A DNA stretch of 64,000 nucleotides, taken from the NCBI GenBank assembly GCA_015698045.1, contig BLAL01000183.1:620001-684000 (forward strand), in the 5' to 3' direction. Made by a program: the position numbers and the translations under genes. Below are positions 1-11,201 of the stretch, in pieces; position 1 is the stretch's first letter; each line of letters begins with the position of its first letter. A model generated the notes under the pieces. The model had not been told where the DNA came from and made no database searches. It saw nothing but the letters and a program-made list of their open reading frames with translations. Source of the DNA: Rhizophagus clarus. Its lineage: Eukaryota; Glomeromycota; Glomeromycetes; Glomerales; Glomeraceae.

Positions 1-839
1 ATCTACTTCAGCATTTGGATCCAACACAACCCAAATAAGAAATTCACAAATAAAGAATTTAAATCTCACTCAACGTACAACTTCATCTCTCAATTTGTCT
101 TGACAGAAACTATTGTGAAATAATTAAAAAGAATTTAAAATCTCTAAACAATAACTTTATACAGAAATCGTGAAATGCAGGAGATATTAGGGAAGTTAGT
201 AGCAAGTGATTTGCAGATTTAAAGGAATTTTTGTATTGTTACTTAGAATTTCACCCAGTTGTAGTACAATATTTTCCTTTTTGCTTCATTTTTTTTCTTT
301 ATCAATTTATAATTTTTTGTTAATTCTTTGACAGCTGATAAGATTGGCTTTTAGTTGGAAGTATGGATTTTTGTATCTATAATACCTTACCTAAATGTTA
401 ATAAATCTTATACAGCTTCAATACCTTACTTAAAAAAAAAATAAAATAAAACACATAATAATATTTTATTAAAGAAATATTTTCAAAAAAGAATATAATA
501 GATAAAATGGATTAGAATAATTATTACAAATCATAAAATAAATTAGTTTAACTAGAATCCCAAACAATATATATATAGGTCATATTAAAATCCAAATTTT
601 TTACTATGATCAATGAGCAAATTATTTTAAACTCTGCTAAGTAAAATTTTATCATAACATCAAAAATTTTATATTGCTAAGCAACTTATTTTATGACATA
701 TATAAAAACTTTTATAAATAACTTATAAATTTATATTTATAGTACAATTTATTATAAAAATTAAAATACAAATAAATTTTAATGTGATAAATAACTTAAT
801 TTAAATATCCAAAATATTAAAAATTTAAAAATTAATACT
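1..839. other. AT-rich intergenic DNA, no gene seen
   Basis: No ORF with recognisable sequence, no RNA gene and no terminal repeats were found. The stretch is low-complexity A/T with short homopolymers. It leads directly into a degenerate tandem repeat. Confidence 0.6.
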
Positions 840-1540
840 ATTATAGGAATACTAACCTTTCAATAAATATTATACCTAGAGTTATAAAAAATAAAGCACA
901 ATTATTTTCAACCGTTCTGAACAACTTACTTAAGCACAAGAAGTTAATTTCATTTAACCAAAAATAGTAAAATTATACTTTAAAATTAAAAATCAAATAA
1001 ATGATAAATAATTGAAAGTACAAAACTTGGTCGTATTTCACGAATATTAATCCAATCATCCTAAAATCTTTATATAAGTAGATTCGACCCTGCTGAACAA
1101 CTTTACTTAAGCGGAAAAAGGCAATCTCATTTGACCAAAGTGGCGAAATCATGCTCTGAAGTTGCAAAACAGATTTTTGCAAAAAAATTAATAATACAAA
1201 AATAGCCAATACTCCATGAATATTATGCCAATCATCATAAAAATTAATATGTAAGTAGATTCAATCCCACTAAACAACTTTACATAAGCGGAAAAAAGTG
1301 ATTTTATTTGACCAAAGTAATGTAATTACGTCCTGAAGTTAAAAGAGAAAAAAAAAAATTTTGGAATTAGTACTGTTTGAAAAATACAAATTTCTTCATA
1401 AATATTATACCTAGCCTTAAGAAAATTAAGATCCGAGTACTTTTAATATTGCTAAACAGCTTTACTTAAATATAAAAAGTGATTTTATTCAACTAAAATT
1501 TATTTTACATATAGTTAAATTTAGTAAACAAAAAACAAGA
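840..1540. repeat. Degenerate ~178-bp tandem repeat, about 4 copies
   Basis: Four diverged copies can be lined up by two landmarks. The first is an 'aatattatacctag'-like block at about 865, 1045, 1222 and 1398. The second is a block reading roughly 'ctgaacaactttacttaag' at about 916, 1092, 1270 and 1455, followed by a 'catttgaccaaa'-like block. The period is about 178 bp. The copies are clearly decayed, and short ORFs across them (such as 973-1209 on the minus strand) have no protein-like composition. I see no terminal repeats or TSD, so this is better called an old satellite-like array than a transposon. Confidence 0.7.
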
Positions 1541-2507
1541 ATTAGAGAATATTATTATAAAAAATGTATTTTTTTATAAATATAATATTTAATTTTATGA
1601 AAACTAAAGTATATAAAATCAATAATATATTGAAAAAAAAAAATATCTTTTTAAAAAAATTTTTAAAAGTACGAGTGAAATTAAAATTTTTTCTTATAAT
1701 ATGTAGTATAAAAATCACTTCTTGCTATGCAAAATTTATATCTATTTTAACTCCTTATTATGCATCTATAATTACGACTTTTTTTATTTTTTACTTTCTA
1801 ATAAGTAAAATTCTATATGACTTAAAAAAAAATTTTATATGATAAATAAGCAAAATTTTTTGTTACCTATATACTGTATATATTATTCGGAGTCTTGTTT
1901 AACTATTATAAACTATAAGAATAGATTGATTAAATATTATAATATACTAAGATAAATAATAATTATGAATTTTTTTGGTAAATATAATTTGTCATAAAAT
2001 AAAGAAAATATTGGATTTATGGTATTTCTGTTTGTAAAATAGGTAAAACTTGTCTCACATATGAGATGCAAAAAATGCTTTGTTTATTATTGCTATTAAT
2101 CCCAAATTTTATTAGTAATTCAATGCTAATTTTAGGTAAATTGGCAATTAATATAGTTTAATTAATAGATTTAAATGATCAATTAGTTTAAGAATTATTT
2201 AGATTTAGTTATATACTTATATTTTTGTTTAAGTTAATTTTATTTTTAGAATTTTTTTTTTTACTTTTATTTATCTTTATATTCTTTTAAATTTACATTT
2301 GAACTTCCCATTATACTATTTAGTAATTTATAGAATACATCTATTCTTTAGTTATGACTTTATAATAGATGAGTTTTAACATTTATTTTTATATGATATA
2401 TTGAAATTTTTTGATTTTCTTTTAAATAAAACTTTTTAATGCATTTTTTTAACTTTAAAAAAAAAATTTTTTTTTGGTATTAAAAACATATAAATATTTA
2501 TTAAATA
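1541..2507. other. AT-rich intergenic DNA, no gene seen
   Basis: Runs of A/T dominate. The small ORF at 1564-1842 is made almost only of K, N, F, I and L codons, as expected by chance in such DNA, so I do not call it a gene. Confidence 0.6.
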
Positions 2508-2516
2508 TAAATAATA

Positions 2517-5500
2517 GAGTGAATTTTTTAACGCACCCCACGTTATAACGCATCCCCACGTGGCCTGAAATTTTTGCCAAAATTATTGGCCAAAATTAAA
2601 TCAAAATTTAAATTTTGAATTCGCGTAATATCACGTGATCTGACGAAATTCAGATGTTTCGTATCAAAAATCAAAGTTCCTAAAAAACCATAAATTAATC
2701 ATGAAATAGACCAAAATTGGTACAAAACACCCATGATAACTTTATTAAATTGTATTGAACATAATGAAGTTACATTAGTTGTATTAGCTATCAATAAAGT
2801 ATTATCTATTGATAATCTTTCTATCATATTATCACTCCTTTCTTTGCTCCTAATACACTTACAATTTGAATAACAGGTCCTTCTTTTGAACTTTTACATC
2901 ATTCTTTCAACCACAATGTTATCCCAGTTGATCAATATCAAAGCCATCATTTTTGATTAGGACATCTAGGAGCATAATATCCCATTTTATGACATATGCC
3001 ACACTTTCGTCCATTATTTATATTTTCGCAATCATTTCGCACATTTTCTTTTTATGCTTTACTAGTACTCACATTATTATTTTCTTCATTATGACCTTTC
3101 ATTCGTTTGGTGGTGGATCTACCTTTACAATTATGTCTTGTCAGATTTTTAATACTATTAATATCATAAACGCGTCCATCATATAATTCAATCACGTTTG
3201 AATTTCTACGTTCTTTTAAAATATTTGTTTCCAATTACGCCATAGCTTGCCATTTTGCTTGCTTTTCAGAAATATAAGCTAAGATAATATCATCCAAACT
3301 TTGTTGATCATTATCTTCTAAAGAATAATCCACTGCTTTCTTAAAATGACCCATAAGTCAGCCATAATCAACTTTTTTCTGTACGCGATTTCTAATTTGA
3401 ACTTCTTGAATGTTATCATAATGCATAGGAATAAAATTGGCTTGTTGAACTATATCATTGTCTTGAATCTATTTTAGTTTTTTGGATGATGTTCCAATAA
3501 ATGGTTCATTAAAAATAGTATCAACGTGATTCCAAGCATCATCTTGAAGCCATCTTGTTGGCATTAATAATAAATGAAATAGTGCATTTGAATTTTCAAC
3601 CACCAACTTGAAATAATGTCTACATATTATCCCATGCGAGACTAACAACAAACATGTACACATGTGTGTACCATCCTCAAAGGTAACAATATGCTGATAT
3701 GAGCTTGGGATCATATAAGGAGTGATTCGCCAGATTTCTTTAATTGATTTTCCTGAAACTGAATTCAACAATGCCTTTAAATATGTCTGACGATAGTCAT
3801 AATGGTCTTCAATATTGTTGACTTCCTCCTGATCAGATCCCAGTTCGTCTTTCTGATCCTAAATGTAAAAAAACCATGTGAATCTTATTAATCGAATCAT
3901 AACATCAACCATAATGTTAATTCTATTCTAATCTAAATCATAACCACTATCCTGAAGAAACCCATTTGTCAGAAGACTTCCAACTGATATAATTAAATAT
4001 GTATCATACATTACCATTTGATCATTATCAAAATTATTTGCGTCCTCTAAAGACAACTTTTCACATTTATAAAGTACAGATTCACACATTTGTTTATGGA
4101 TTTCTGCAACAATATGTGGGGAAAAATGTTTTTTAATTAGAGCATTAATATCACTAAAGAAATTATTCACTACAAATGGCTGGTGATATGTTATTGACTT
4201 ATATTTCCATTCCATAAAAGTTGTGTTCAGCTCTTCTTTCTGCATCTGAGAGTCCAAATATTCAACTGCTTCAGCCATAGTTGAACTGGAGGAAATAGCC
4301 TTATGAACAATCACGTTAATAGATTCGACACACTGGGTTGATTGCATACCGGCTGTAAAAATACAACTTGTAAAAGCACAAGCCCACAAATTACAAATCA
4401 GATAGAGTGTATTACGCATATAATTATTGCTATCAGGAAAATTTTCTAACAATTCTTAAAATTGTCGCTCAAAAACTTCTACACATAACAAATTGCGCAT
4501 TTTCCAAAAATCTTTGTTAAATGTCTTAAAATCTGCAGTTTTAAGCTTGTGTTTAAGTTGTTTAGGTATGTTTTGAGACATATGCCATATACAGTAGACG
4601 TGATACATGTCCTTGTATATGTTTTGACATGCAGAAATCATTGCAGGATCCATATCAGTTAATATAACACAAGGTTTTGAACCAGTAGCGTCTAACGTTT
4701 GCTGCAAAATCCATTCATAACTTTCTTGTGTTTCATCATTCAAGAAAGCCTGCACACCTAATCGCGATTTACCATTATTGTCTACAAGTATAAATAACGA
4801 TAAAGGATAGTTATACTTGTTAGTCCTCGAAGTGTTATCGTGTAAGATAATATCAGAATAACGTGACCATAATAAAATCTGGTTTAACGTCATCCAGAAT
4901 ATGCCACAAAGTCGATCACTATCTGCATTAATTAATAGCTGCACAAACATTGTAGGATCTTCTTTTTGCTTCTTAAGAAGAAATTTCAACAAACAAGAGG
5001 CATCTGATCCAACCATTTGGTGTTTTTGTTTGATTTTTTGAATTGCATTTGATAAATCTTGAGTAAGAAAGAGTTGGTCAGGAAATAACGGTTGAAAAAG
5101 ATTTCGTATAGTATATATGTCACAACGATCATACACAACGGCATGTTCAATCTCTTTCATTATAGAAATGTCAAATCTTCGGAATGCTGTAGCAAATATT
5201 GAATTATTGGCGAGTAATTCGTGATTGTGATCAGGATGTATGAATGTTATATGGACAAAATCAGTATTTTTTGGCTTACTCAAATTAACATGCCATTTGC
5301 AGTCAGTCTTCTTTGAACCTTTGTTATGCTGCTGCTTAATTGAATTCATTTTATTAGGCTTATACCTTCCAAAATATTTGCATACATAAGTTTTTTTCCT
5401 TACAACTCATTCACCTAAATCAGTAATTTGATTTTTGAAATATTCAACTCAATGTCGATTAATAGCAAATCCTTTACGCTTTTCATATTCCTTAATAGTA

Positions 5501-6195
5501 TTCTCCGCAACTATCCAAGTATCAAAATGATATTCAATAGACAATTCTAAAGATTCAGTTATTGTAGGTATTTCAGAACCAAATAAAGACATCACTGGCA
5601 ATGTTTCAAATGTACAATATACAAAATTGCTTTATTAACAAAAGTTAATAAAACCAAACAAAATTTCACAAAGAATATAGCAACCTTGACCAATCTCACT
5701 TTCCTCCATAAGGTATTTCTGAATCAAAAAGTTAATGATAAGATTTCAAGTATACAATATACAAAATCGAAAGTTCCCAACACTAATGAAACCAAAACAA
5801 AATCTAACAAAGCCAAAGTAAAGTCTAGTGAAACTAAAGTAAATTCTAACAAAACTAAAGTATAATTTGATGAAAAAAAGCAACCGTTCGTTCACAACTC
5901 ATCCATATATGACAAGAAGACTAGTCAAAAAAAATTAAATGCAGTAAATGAAGACAATTTCAAATACCACACCTGTTTATAATAACTCTCTGAGACTCTG
6001 GTATTGGAAAAAAGAGATTATCGGGCAGGTATTACAAAAAAGAATGACGTGTCATCAGTAATAAATAAATGATTGTCACGTGATGGTACACAATTTTCAA
6101 AATAAAGGAAATTTTAGCGCACCAGCCAGAATTATAAAAATTACTTTTTATAGGAGATGCGTTATAACGCAGGGGTGCGTTAAATAAATTTTCTC
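2517..6195. mobile_element. Mutator-like (MULE) DNA transposon, complete with TIRs and TSD
   Basis: The left end begins GAGTGAATTTTTTAACGCAC at 2517. The right end at 6195, read on the other strand, begins GAGAAAATTTATTTAACGCA. The match continues through a block 'cgttataacgcat' at 2551-2563 and its mirror near 6156-6170. The element is flanked by a perfect 9-bp direct repeat, taaataata, at 2508-2516 and 6196-6204. A 9-bp TSD is the usual hallmark of Mutator-like elements, and the internal gene is a MULE transposase, so ends and content agree. The perfect TSD suggests a fairly recent insertion, although the gene is already broken. Confidence 0.93.
2947..5592 (-). pseudogene. MULE transposase (FAR1-like/WRKY-GCM1 zinc finger, MULE DDE, SWIM and CCHC domains), decayed
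   Basis: This would cut and rejoin the flanking element. In order on the minus strand: an N-terminal zinc-finger region with spaced Cys and a final HPDHNH (about 5400-5200), a MULE DDE core (5100-4250) with D in 'LHDNTSRT', D in 'LTDMDP' followed by 'YCIWHM', and the catalytic-type E in 'QCVESINVIV'. A SWIM finger follows (CTC...SHGIICRH near 3655-3620). A CCHC-like knuckle ends it (CGIC..., about 3000-2955), where the expected His is Tyr. In-frame TGA codons lie near 5443 and 5410, a TAA at 4456-4458, and a TAG near 3928. A short intron may lie around 3850-3900. The start at 5592 is the first ATG ahead of the finger in this frame. The stops make an active product unlikely from this copy. Confidence 0.88.
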
Positions 6196-6204
6196 TAAAT
6201 AATA

Positions 6205-6689
6205 TTATATAATCATATCGGCAGATTTGTTTCATCGTCTAAATATGTTAAATTTTGTTATACAATGTATTATAAAAGTTAAAAATATGCAATATAGTGA
6301 TCTAAAAAAAATGCGTACAATTTTTAAAAGTGCAATTCAGCATGATTTTAATTTTGGCCAGAATTAACATAATTTCGGCTAGATTTAATATACCGTAACT
6401 GGTAATATGATAGTAATGATAATTAGTTAAACAAAAAACGAAAAAAAACTTTAACACCACAATAATTAAATCTATAATTACAAAACAATTTCACACTTAA
6501 TAATTTGTTGAATAATAATTAATATCACTATAAATTAATAAAAAGAAAATTGTATGAAAAAAACTATATTTTAATTCAAAGAAAAAAAATTACACCACAC
6601 TGTATACATGATTTTATAAAAAAATTAAGCCACAATTGCATAATTTTAACTGTAATATTAATGTTATAATGCTGTATTAATTGCACATG
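6205..6689. other. AT-rich intergenic DNA
   Basis: Between the MULE and the purine-rich array I see only A/T-rich sequence with phrases such as 'attttggccagaattaa' that recur elsewhere in the window (for example near 55150 and 61570), probably remnants of small repeats. No gene is supported. Confidence 0.5.
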
Positions 6690-7320
6690 CACTGCAATAT
6701 ATAAGAAAAAATGGAAAATACAGTAAGAAATGACAAAGGAAGAATAAAGGAAAGAAGAGATAAATGAAAAGGGATAAAGGGAAGTAAAGATGATCAAAGA
6801 GAAATGAGGAAGGAACAAAAAAAGGTAAAGGATAATGAAAAAGAATGAATGAAACAAAAAAAGAATGAAAGAGAATGAAAGGAAGCAAAGGAGGAATGAA
6901 AATCAATAAAGGGAATAAAAAAAAGCAACAAAAGAAGTCAAAGATCAATGAAAGAAACCAAAGATCATTGAAAAGAGACCAAAGATCAATGAAAGAAACG
7001 AAAAAAGTAATGAAAGAAACCAAGGATCAATGAAAAAAACAAAAAAAGCAACGAAAGAAATCAAAGATCAATGAAATAAACCAAAAAAGCAATAAAAGAA
7101 ATAATGATGAAAGGAATAAAAGATCAATGAAAGGAATAACAAAAGAACCACAAAAGATCAATGAAAGAACCATAGAAGAAACGAAAGGAATAATGAAAAA
7201 AAGAAACGAAAAAACCACGAAAAGAAGAGAAATAAAGGGGAAAAAAATGAAAGAAAAGCCAGAACACCCACCCATAGAAAAAAAAAGAAAGAAAACAGTT
7301 AATATCATCTTAAAAGAAAA
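6690..7320. repeat. Purine-rich minisatellite (GA-rich on + strand)
   Basis: Almost uninterrupted purine strand built from variants of 'aaagatcaatgaaagaaac' with insertions, clearest at 6935-7180. Long ORFs on both strands here (K/E/R-rich on +, F/L/S-rich on -) are composition artefacts. On the minus strand it forms a long polypyrimidine tract lying just downstream of candidate splice-site-flanked mini-exons at 7356-7602. Confidence 0.75.
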
Positions 7321-7355
7321 ATAAAACAACAGGAGAAGAGACGTAAGAGACTTAC

Positions 7356-7602
7356 TTGAATTTTCACTCATATGGTACACATCTAAAAAGACAAAAAGTT
7401 TAGTAAAAGAACAAGGGAAAGAATGAAAAGAAAACAAAAAAAAGGAGAAGAAATTAAAACTCACCTTGAATTTCCGAAATGGATAAAAACAGCCACGCCT
7501 AAAAAAAAAGAACAAGTTAATAAGAGACAAAAGAAAGGAGAATAAAAGCAAAAAAAACTTACCTGTTACAGTATTTAATCCCAAAACTAAAGGTAACGCC
7601 AT
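7356..7602 (-). other. Three candidate mini-exons with consensus splice sites
   Basis: Read on the minus strand: 7602-7563 (40 nt) starts with an ATG (MALPLVLGLNTVT) and ends before GTAAGT. 7498-7465 (34 nt) is preceded by a long T-tract ending TTTTTAG and followed by GTGAGT. 7382-7356 (27 nt) is preceded by CTTTTTAG and followed by GTAAGTC. Joining the first two keeps an open frame; the third brings a stop soon after. No protein family is recognised. It may be the 5' end of a small gene or another instance of the exon-like repeats seen at 8060-10715. Splicing is inferred only from sequence signals. Confidence 0.4.
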
Positions 7603-8059
7603 TAACTAAAAAATTTAAATTGTGATTTATAATTTTTGAAAAAAAAAATTATTTTTTTATTTTTTAAAAAAAAAATTCCCTTATCATAAAACAAATGATT
7701 TTTTATTTTTTTAAAAAAAATTTCCCTTAAAAAAAAATGATTTTTTATTTTTTAAAAAAAAATTTCCCTTAAAAAAAACGATATATTTTTTTAAAAAAAA
7801 TTTCCCTTCCGCCAAAATATAAAAATCTGAAGTCTGAACAAAACTACTAGCATTGATTATCTATTTATAACATAAAAGGCAATATCGCTTGCCATTTACG
7901 ATAAGCTTATCTCATGAGTTGATATAAAAAAGGAATATGTTATATATCACATGCACTTTATCTAGTTTTGAACTGGTATAACCAGTATTATGACCCGATT
8001 ATTTGGGTAAACAGGTTTTTTTTTTGAATTTATTACATTTAGATAAAAAACAATTTAAA
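7603..8059. repeat. Low-complexity A/T tracts with short tandem repeats
   Basis: At 7640-7810 a unit of about 45-50 bp, 'aaaaaaaatttccctt' plus 'gattttttattttt', is repeated about four times. The remainder is A/T-rich with no gene. Confidence 0.6.
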
Positions 8060-10715
8060 AAAATAATTATTTCTTTTTTGTAGTATTGCCGGACGAAAAG
8101 CATGACTGGACTATTGGAATTAAGGTAAGGGAGGGTTGGGATGGTGTTTTTCGTTGTTGTTTTTTTTAATTAATTAATTATTTATTTTTTTTTTCTTTTT
8201 TTGTAGTGTTACCGGACGAAAAATGTGACCGGACTTTTGGAATTAAGGTAAGGAAGGGTTGGGGGAGGTGTTTTTCGTTGGTTTTTTTATTTAATTAATT
8301 AATTATTTTTTTTTTTCTTTTTTGTAGTGTTGCCGAACAAAAAACATGACCGGACTTTTGGAATTAAGGTAAGGAGGTGTTTTTCGTTGGTTTTTTTTAT
8401 TTAATTAATTAATTATTATTTTTTTTTCTTTTCTGTAATGTTGCCGGATGAAAAGCATGACTGGACTATTGGAATTAAGGTAAGGGAGGGTTGGGGTGGT
8501 GTTTTTTGTTTAATTAATTAATTATTTTTTTGTTTGTTTTTTCTTTTTTATAGTGTTGTCAGACGAAAAGCACGACCGGACTATTGGAATTAAAGTAAGG
8601 GAGGGTTGGGGGAGGTGTTTTTTGTTGTTTTTTTTTAATTAATTAATTATTTATTTGTTTTTTTTTCTTTTTTGTAGTGTTGCCGGACGAAAAGCACGAC
8701 CGGACTATTGGAATTAAGGTAAGGGAGGGTTGGGGTGGTGTTTTTTGTTTAATTAATTATTTATTTATTTGTTTTTTTTTCTTTTTTGTAGTGTTGCCGG
8801 ACGAAAAGCACGACCGGACTATTGGAATTAAGGTAAGGGAGGGTTGGGATGGTGTTTTTTGTTTAATTAATTAATTATTTTTTTGTTTGTTTTTTCTTTT
8901 TTGTAGTGTTGTCAGACGAAAAGTACGACCGGACTATTGGAATTAAAGTAAGGGAGGGTTGGGGGAGGTGTTTTTTGTTGTTTTTTTTTAATTAATTAAT
9001 TATTTATTTGTTTTTTTTTCTTTTTTGTAGTGTTGCCGGACAAAAAGCACGACCGGACTATTGGAATTAAGGTAAGGGAGGGTTGGGGTGGTGTTTTTCG
9101 TTGTTGTTTTTTTTAATTAATTAATTATTTATTTTTTTTTTTTCTTTTTTTGTAGTATTGCCAGACGAAAAACGTGACCAGACTTTTGGAATTAAGGTAA
9201 GGGAGGGTTGGGGGAGGTGTTTTTCGTTAGTTTTTTTATTTAATTAATTAATTATTTTTTTTTTCTTTTTTGTAGTGTTGCCGGACGAAAAACATGACCG
9301 GACTTTTGGAATTAAGGTAAGGGAGGGTTGGGGGAGGTGTTTTTCGTTAGTTTTTTTATTTAATTAATTAATTATTTTTTTTTTCTTTTTTGTAGTGTTG
9401 CCGGACGAAAAACATGACCGGACTTTTGGAATTAAGGTAAGGAGGTGTTTTTCATTGGTTTTTTTTTAATTAATTAATTAATTATTATTTTTTTTTTCTT
9501 TTTTGTAGTGTTGCCGGACGAAAAGCACGACCAGACTATTGGAATTAAGGTAAGGGAGGGTTGGGGTGGTGTTTTTTGTTTAATTAATTAATTATTTATT
9601 TGTTTTTTTTTTTTTTTGTAGTGTTGCCGGACGAAAAGCACGACCGGACTATTGGAATTAAGGTAAGGGAGGGTTGGGGTGGTGTTTTTCGTTGTTGTTT
9701 TTTTTAATTAATTAATTATTTATTTTTTTTTTTCTTTTTTTGTAGTGTTGCCGGACGAAAAACGTGACCGGACTTTTGGAATTAAGGTAAGGGAGGGTTG
9801 GGGGAGGTGTTTTTCGTTAGTTTTTTTATTTAATTAATTAATTATTTTTTTTTTCTTTTTTGTAGTGTTGCCAAACAAAAAACATGACTGGACTTTTGGA
9901 ATTAAGGTAAGGAGGTGTTTTTCGTTGGTTTTTTTTTATTTAGTTAATTAATTATTATTTTTTTTTTCTTTTTTGTAGTGTTGCCAGACGAAAAGCACGA
10001 CCGGACTATTGAAATTAAGGTAAGGGAGGGTTGGGGTGGTGTTTTTTGTTTAATTAATTAATTATTTTTTTGTTTGTTTTTTTTTTTTTGTAGTGTTGTC
10101 AGACGAAAAGCACGACCGGACTATTGGAATTAAAGTAAGGGAGGGTTGGGGGAGGTGTTTTTTGTTGTTTTTTTTTTCTTTTTTGTAGTGTTGCCAGACG
10201 AAAAATATGACCGGACTATTGGAATTAAGGTAAGGGAGGGTTGGGTGGTGTTTTTTGTTTAATTAATTAATTATTTATTTGCTTTTTTTTTCTTTTTTGT
10301 AGTGTTGCCAGACGAAAAGCACGACCGGACTTTTGGAATTAAGGACAATTAAGGTAAGGGAGGGTTGGGGTGGTGTTTTCGTTGTTTTTTTTAATTAATT
10401 AATTATTTATATGTTTTTTTTTTGTAGTGTTGCCGGACGAAAAGCACGACCGGACTTTTGGAATTAAGGACAATTAAGGTAAGGGAGGGTTGGGGAGGTG
10501 TTTTTCGTTGTTTTTTTAATTAATTATTAATTTTTTTTTTTTGTAGTGTTGCCAGACGAAAAGTATGACCGAACTTTTGGAATTAAGGACAATTAAGGTA
10601 AGGGAGGGTTGGGGTGGTGTTTTTCGTTGGTTTTTTTTTTAATTAATTAATTATTTATTTTTTTTCTTTCTTTTTTGTAGTGTTGCCGGACGAAAAGCAC
10701 GACCGGACTTCACAA
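8060..10715 (+). repeat. Tandem array of ~23 exon-like units (~95-135 bp each)
   Basis: Each unit has a T-tract, 'ttttttgtag', a 41-nt block, then 'gtaaggga'. The block starts TGTTGCCGGACGAAAAG and ends CTATTGGAATTAAG. An intron-like spacer follows, with a G-rich stretch (ggttggggtggtg), a taattaattaatta palindrome and a new T-tract. Units start near 8080, 8204, 8325, 8436, 8549, 8674, 8789, 8903, 9027, 9152, 9271, 9391, 9504, 9617, 9741, 9861, 9974, 10090, 10185, 10298, 10424, 10542 and 10677; the last is truncated. Almost every unit keeps AG at the 3' splice position and G|GTAAGG or A|GTAAGG at the 5' position. The block reads (.)LPDEKHDRTIGIK in one frame, but 41 nt does not preserve frame when joined serially. 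Differences between units are mostly transitions, often at CpG. It is not a CRISPR: the spacers are repeats themselves. Confidence 0.9.
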
Positions 10716-10928
10716 TTTAATATTTTGACATTATTAAAACGATTTGTTAAATAACTTTTATAAAAGCATTCTGTGCCTTTCATATATTGTGTATTTAAAA
10801 AAAAATTATCCTTTTATTTAATGATCATAGGGCCATTGGTGTTCCGAATCTAATGATATAACTTTTACTATTCTGTTTTACCGAGTTTTACCGAATGTAA
10901 AATAAAATAAAAGTATATCGATCATAAT
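10716..10928. other. AT-rich DNA downstream of the exon-like array
   Basis: Short A/T-rich join between the array and a candidate exon pair. No signal recognised. Confidence 0.4.
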
Positions 10929-11201
10929 ATGACTTATCTGCAGCAAATGGAATTCCTTGAGACGCGGGTATGTTGTTTCTTTGGGAAGAATATCGAAATT
11001 GACTTTAAGAAATGTTCTAACGTTTCTTCTTTTTTAATTTTTGTAGGTGATGAGTTCTCTGGGCTTATTGGGATACAGGTATATTGTTTTTGTAGAAAGG
11101 CGGCATTCGCAAGGCTCTGTAACAACGATCATCTATTTAAAAGTCAAAGCTTTCGTACTGGTGGATTTAAATATCATGAGATTTCAATGTCGGTTAAATG
11201 A
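10929..11201 (+). other. Candidate exons resembling the array's mini-exon
   Basis: An ATG-initiated stretch (MTYLQQMEFLETR) runs into GTATGT at about 10968. A T-rich tract ending TTTTTGTAG precedes a ~32-nt block at about 11047-11078, ending ATTGGGATACAG and followed by GTATATTG. One frame of that block reads DEFSGLIGIQ, which resembles DEKHDRTIGIK from the array next door: D-E at the start and IGI plus K/Q at the end. This may be the surviving relative of the exon from which the array expanded. The unspliced ORF also stays open to 11201, so splicing is not required. No known family. Confidence 0.35.

Noticed and set aside
6576-7602. Long Phe/Leu/Ser-rich ORFs on the minus strand
   Set aside because: They are translations of a purine-rich minisatellite; the composition follows the repeat and there is no domain.
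8060-10715. CRISPR array
   Set aside because: The sequences between the conserved blocks are themselves repeats and vary by homopolymer length, there are no unique spacers and no cas genes, and the genome is eukaryotic.
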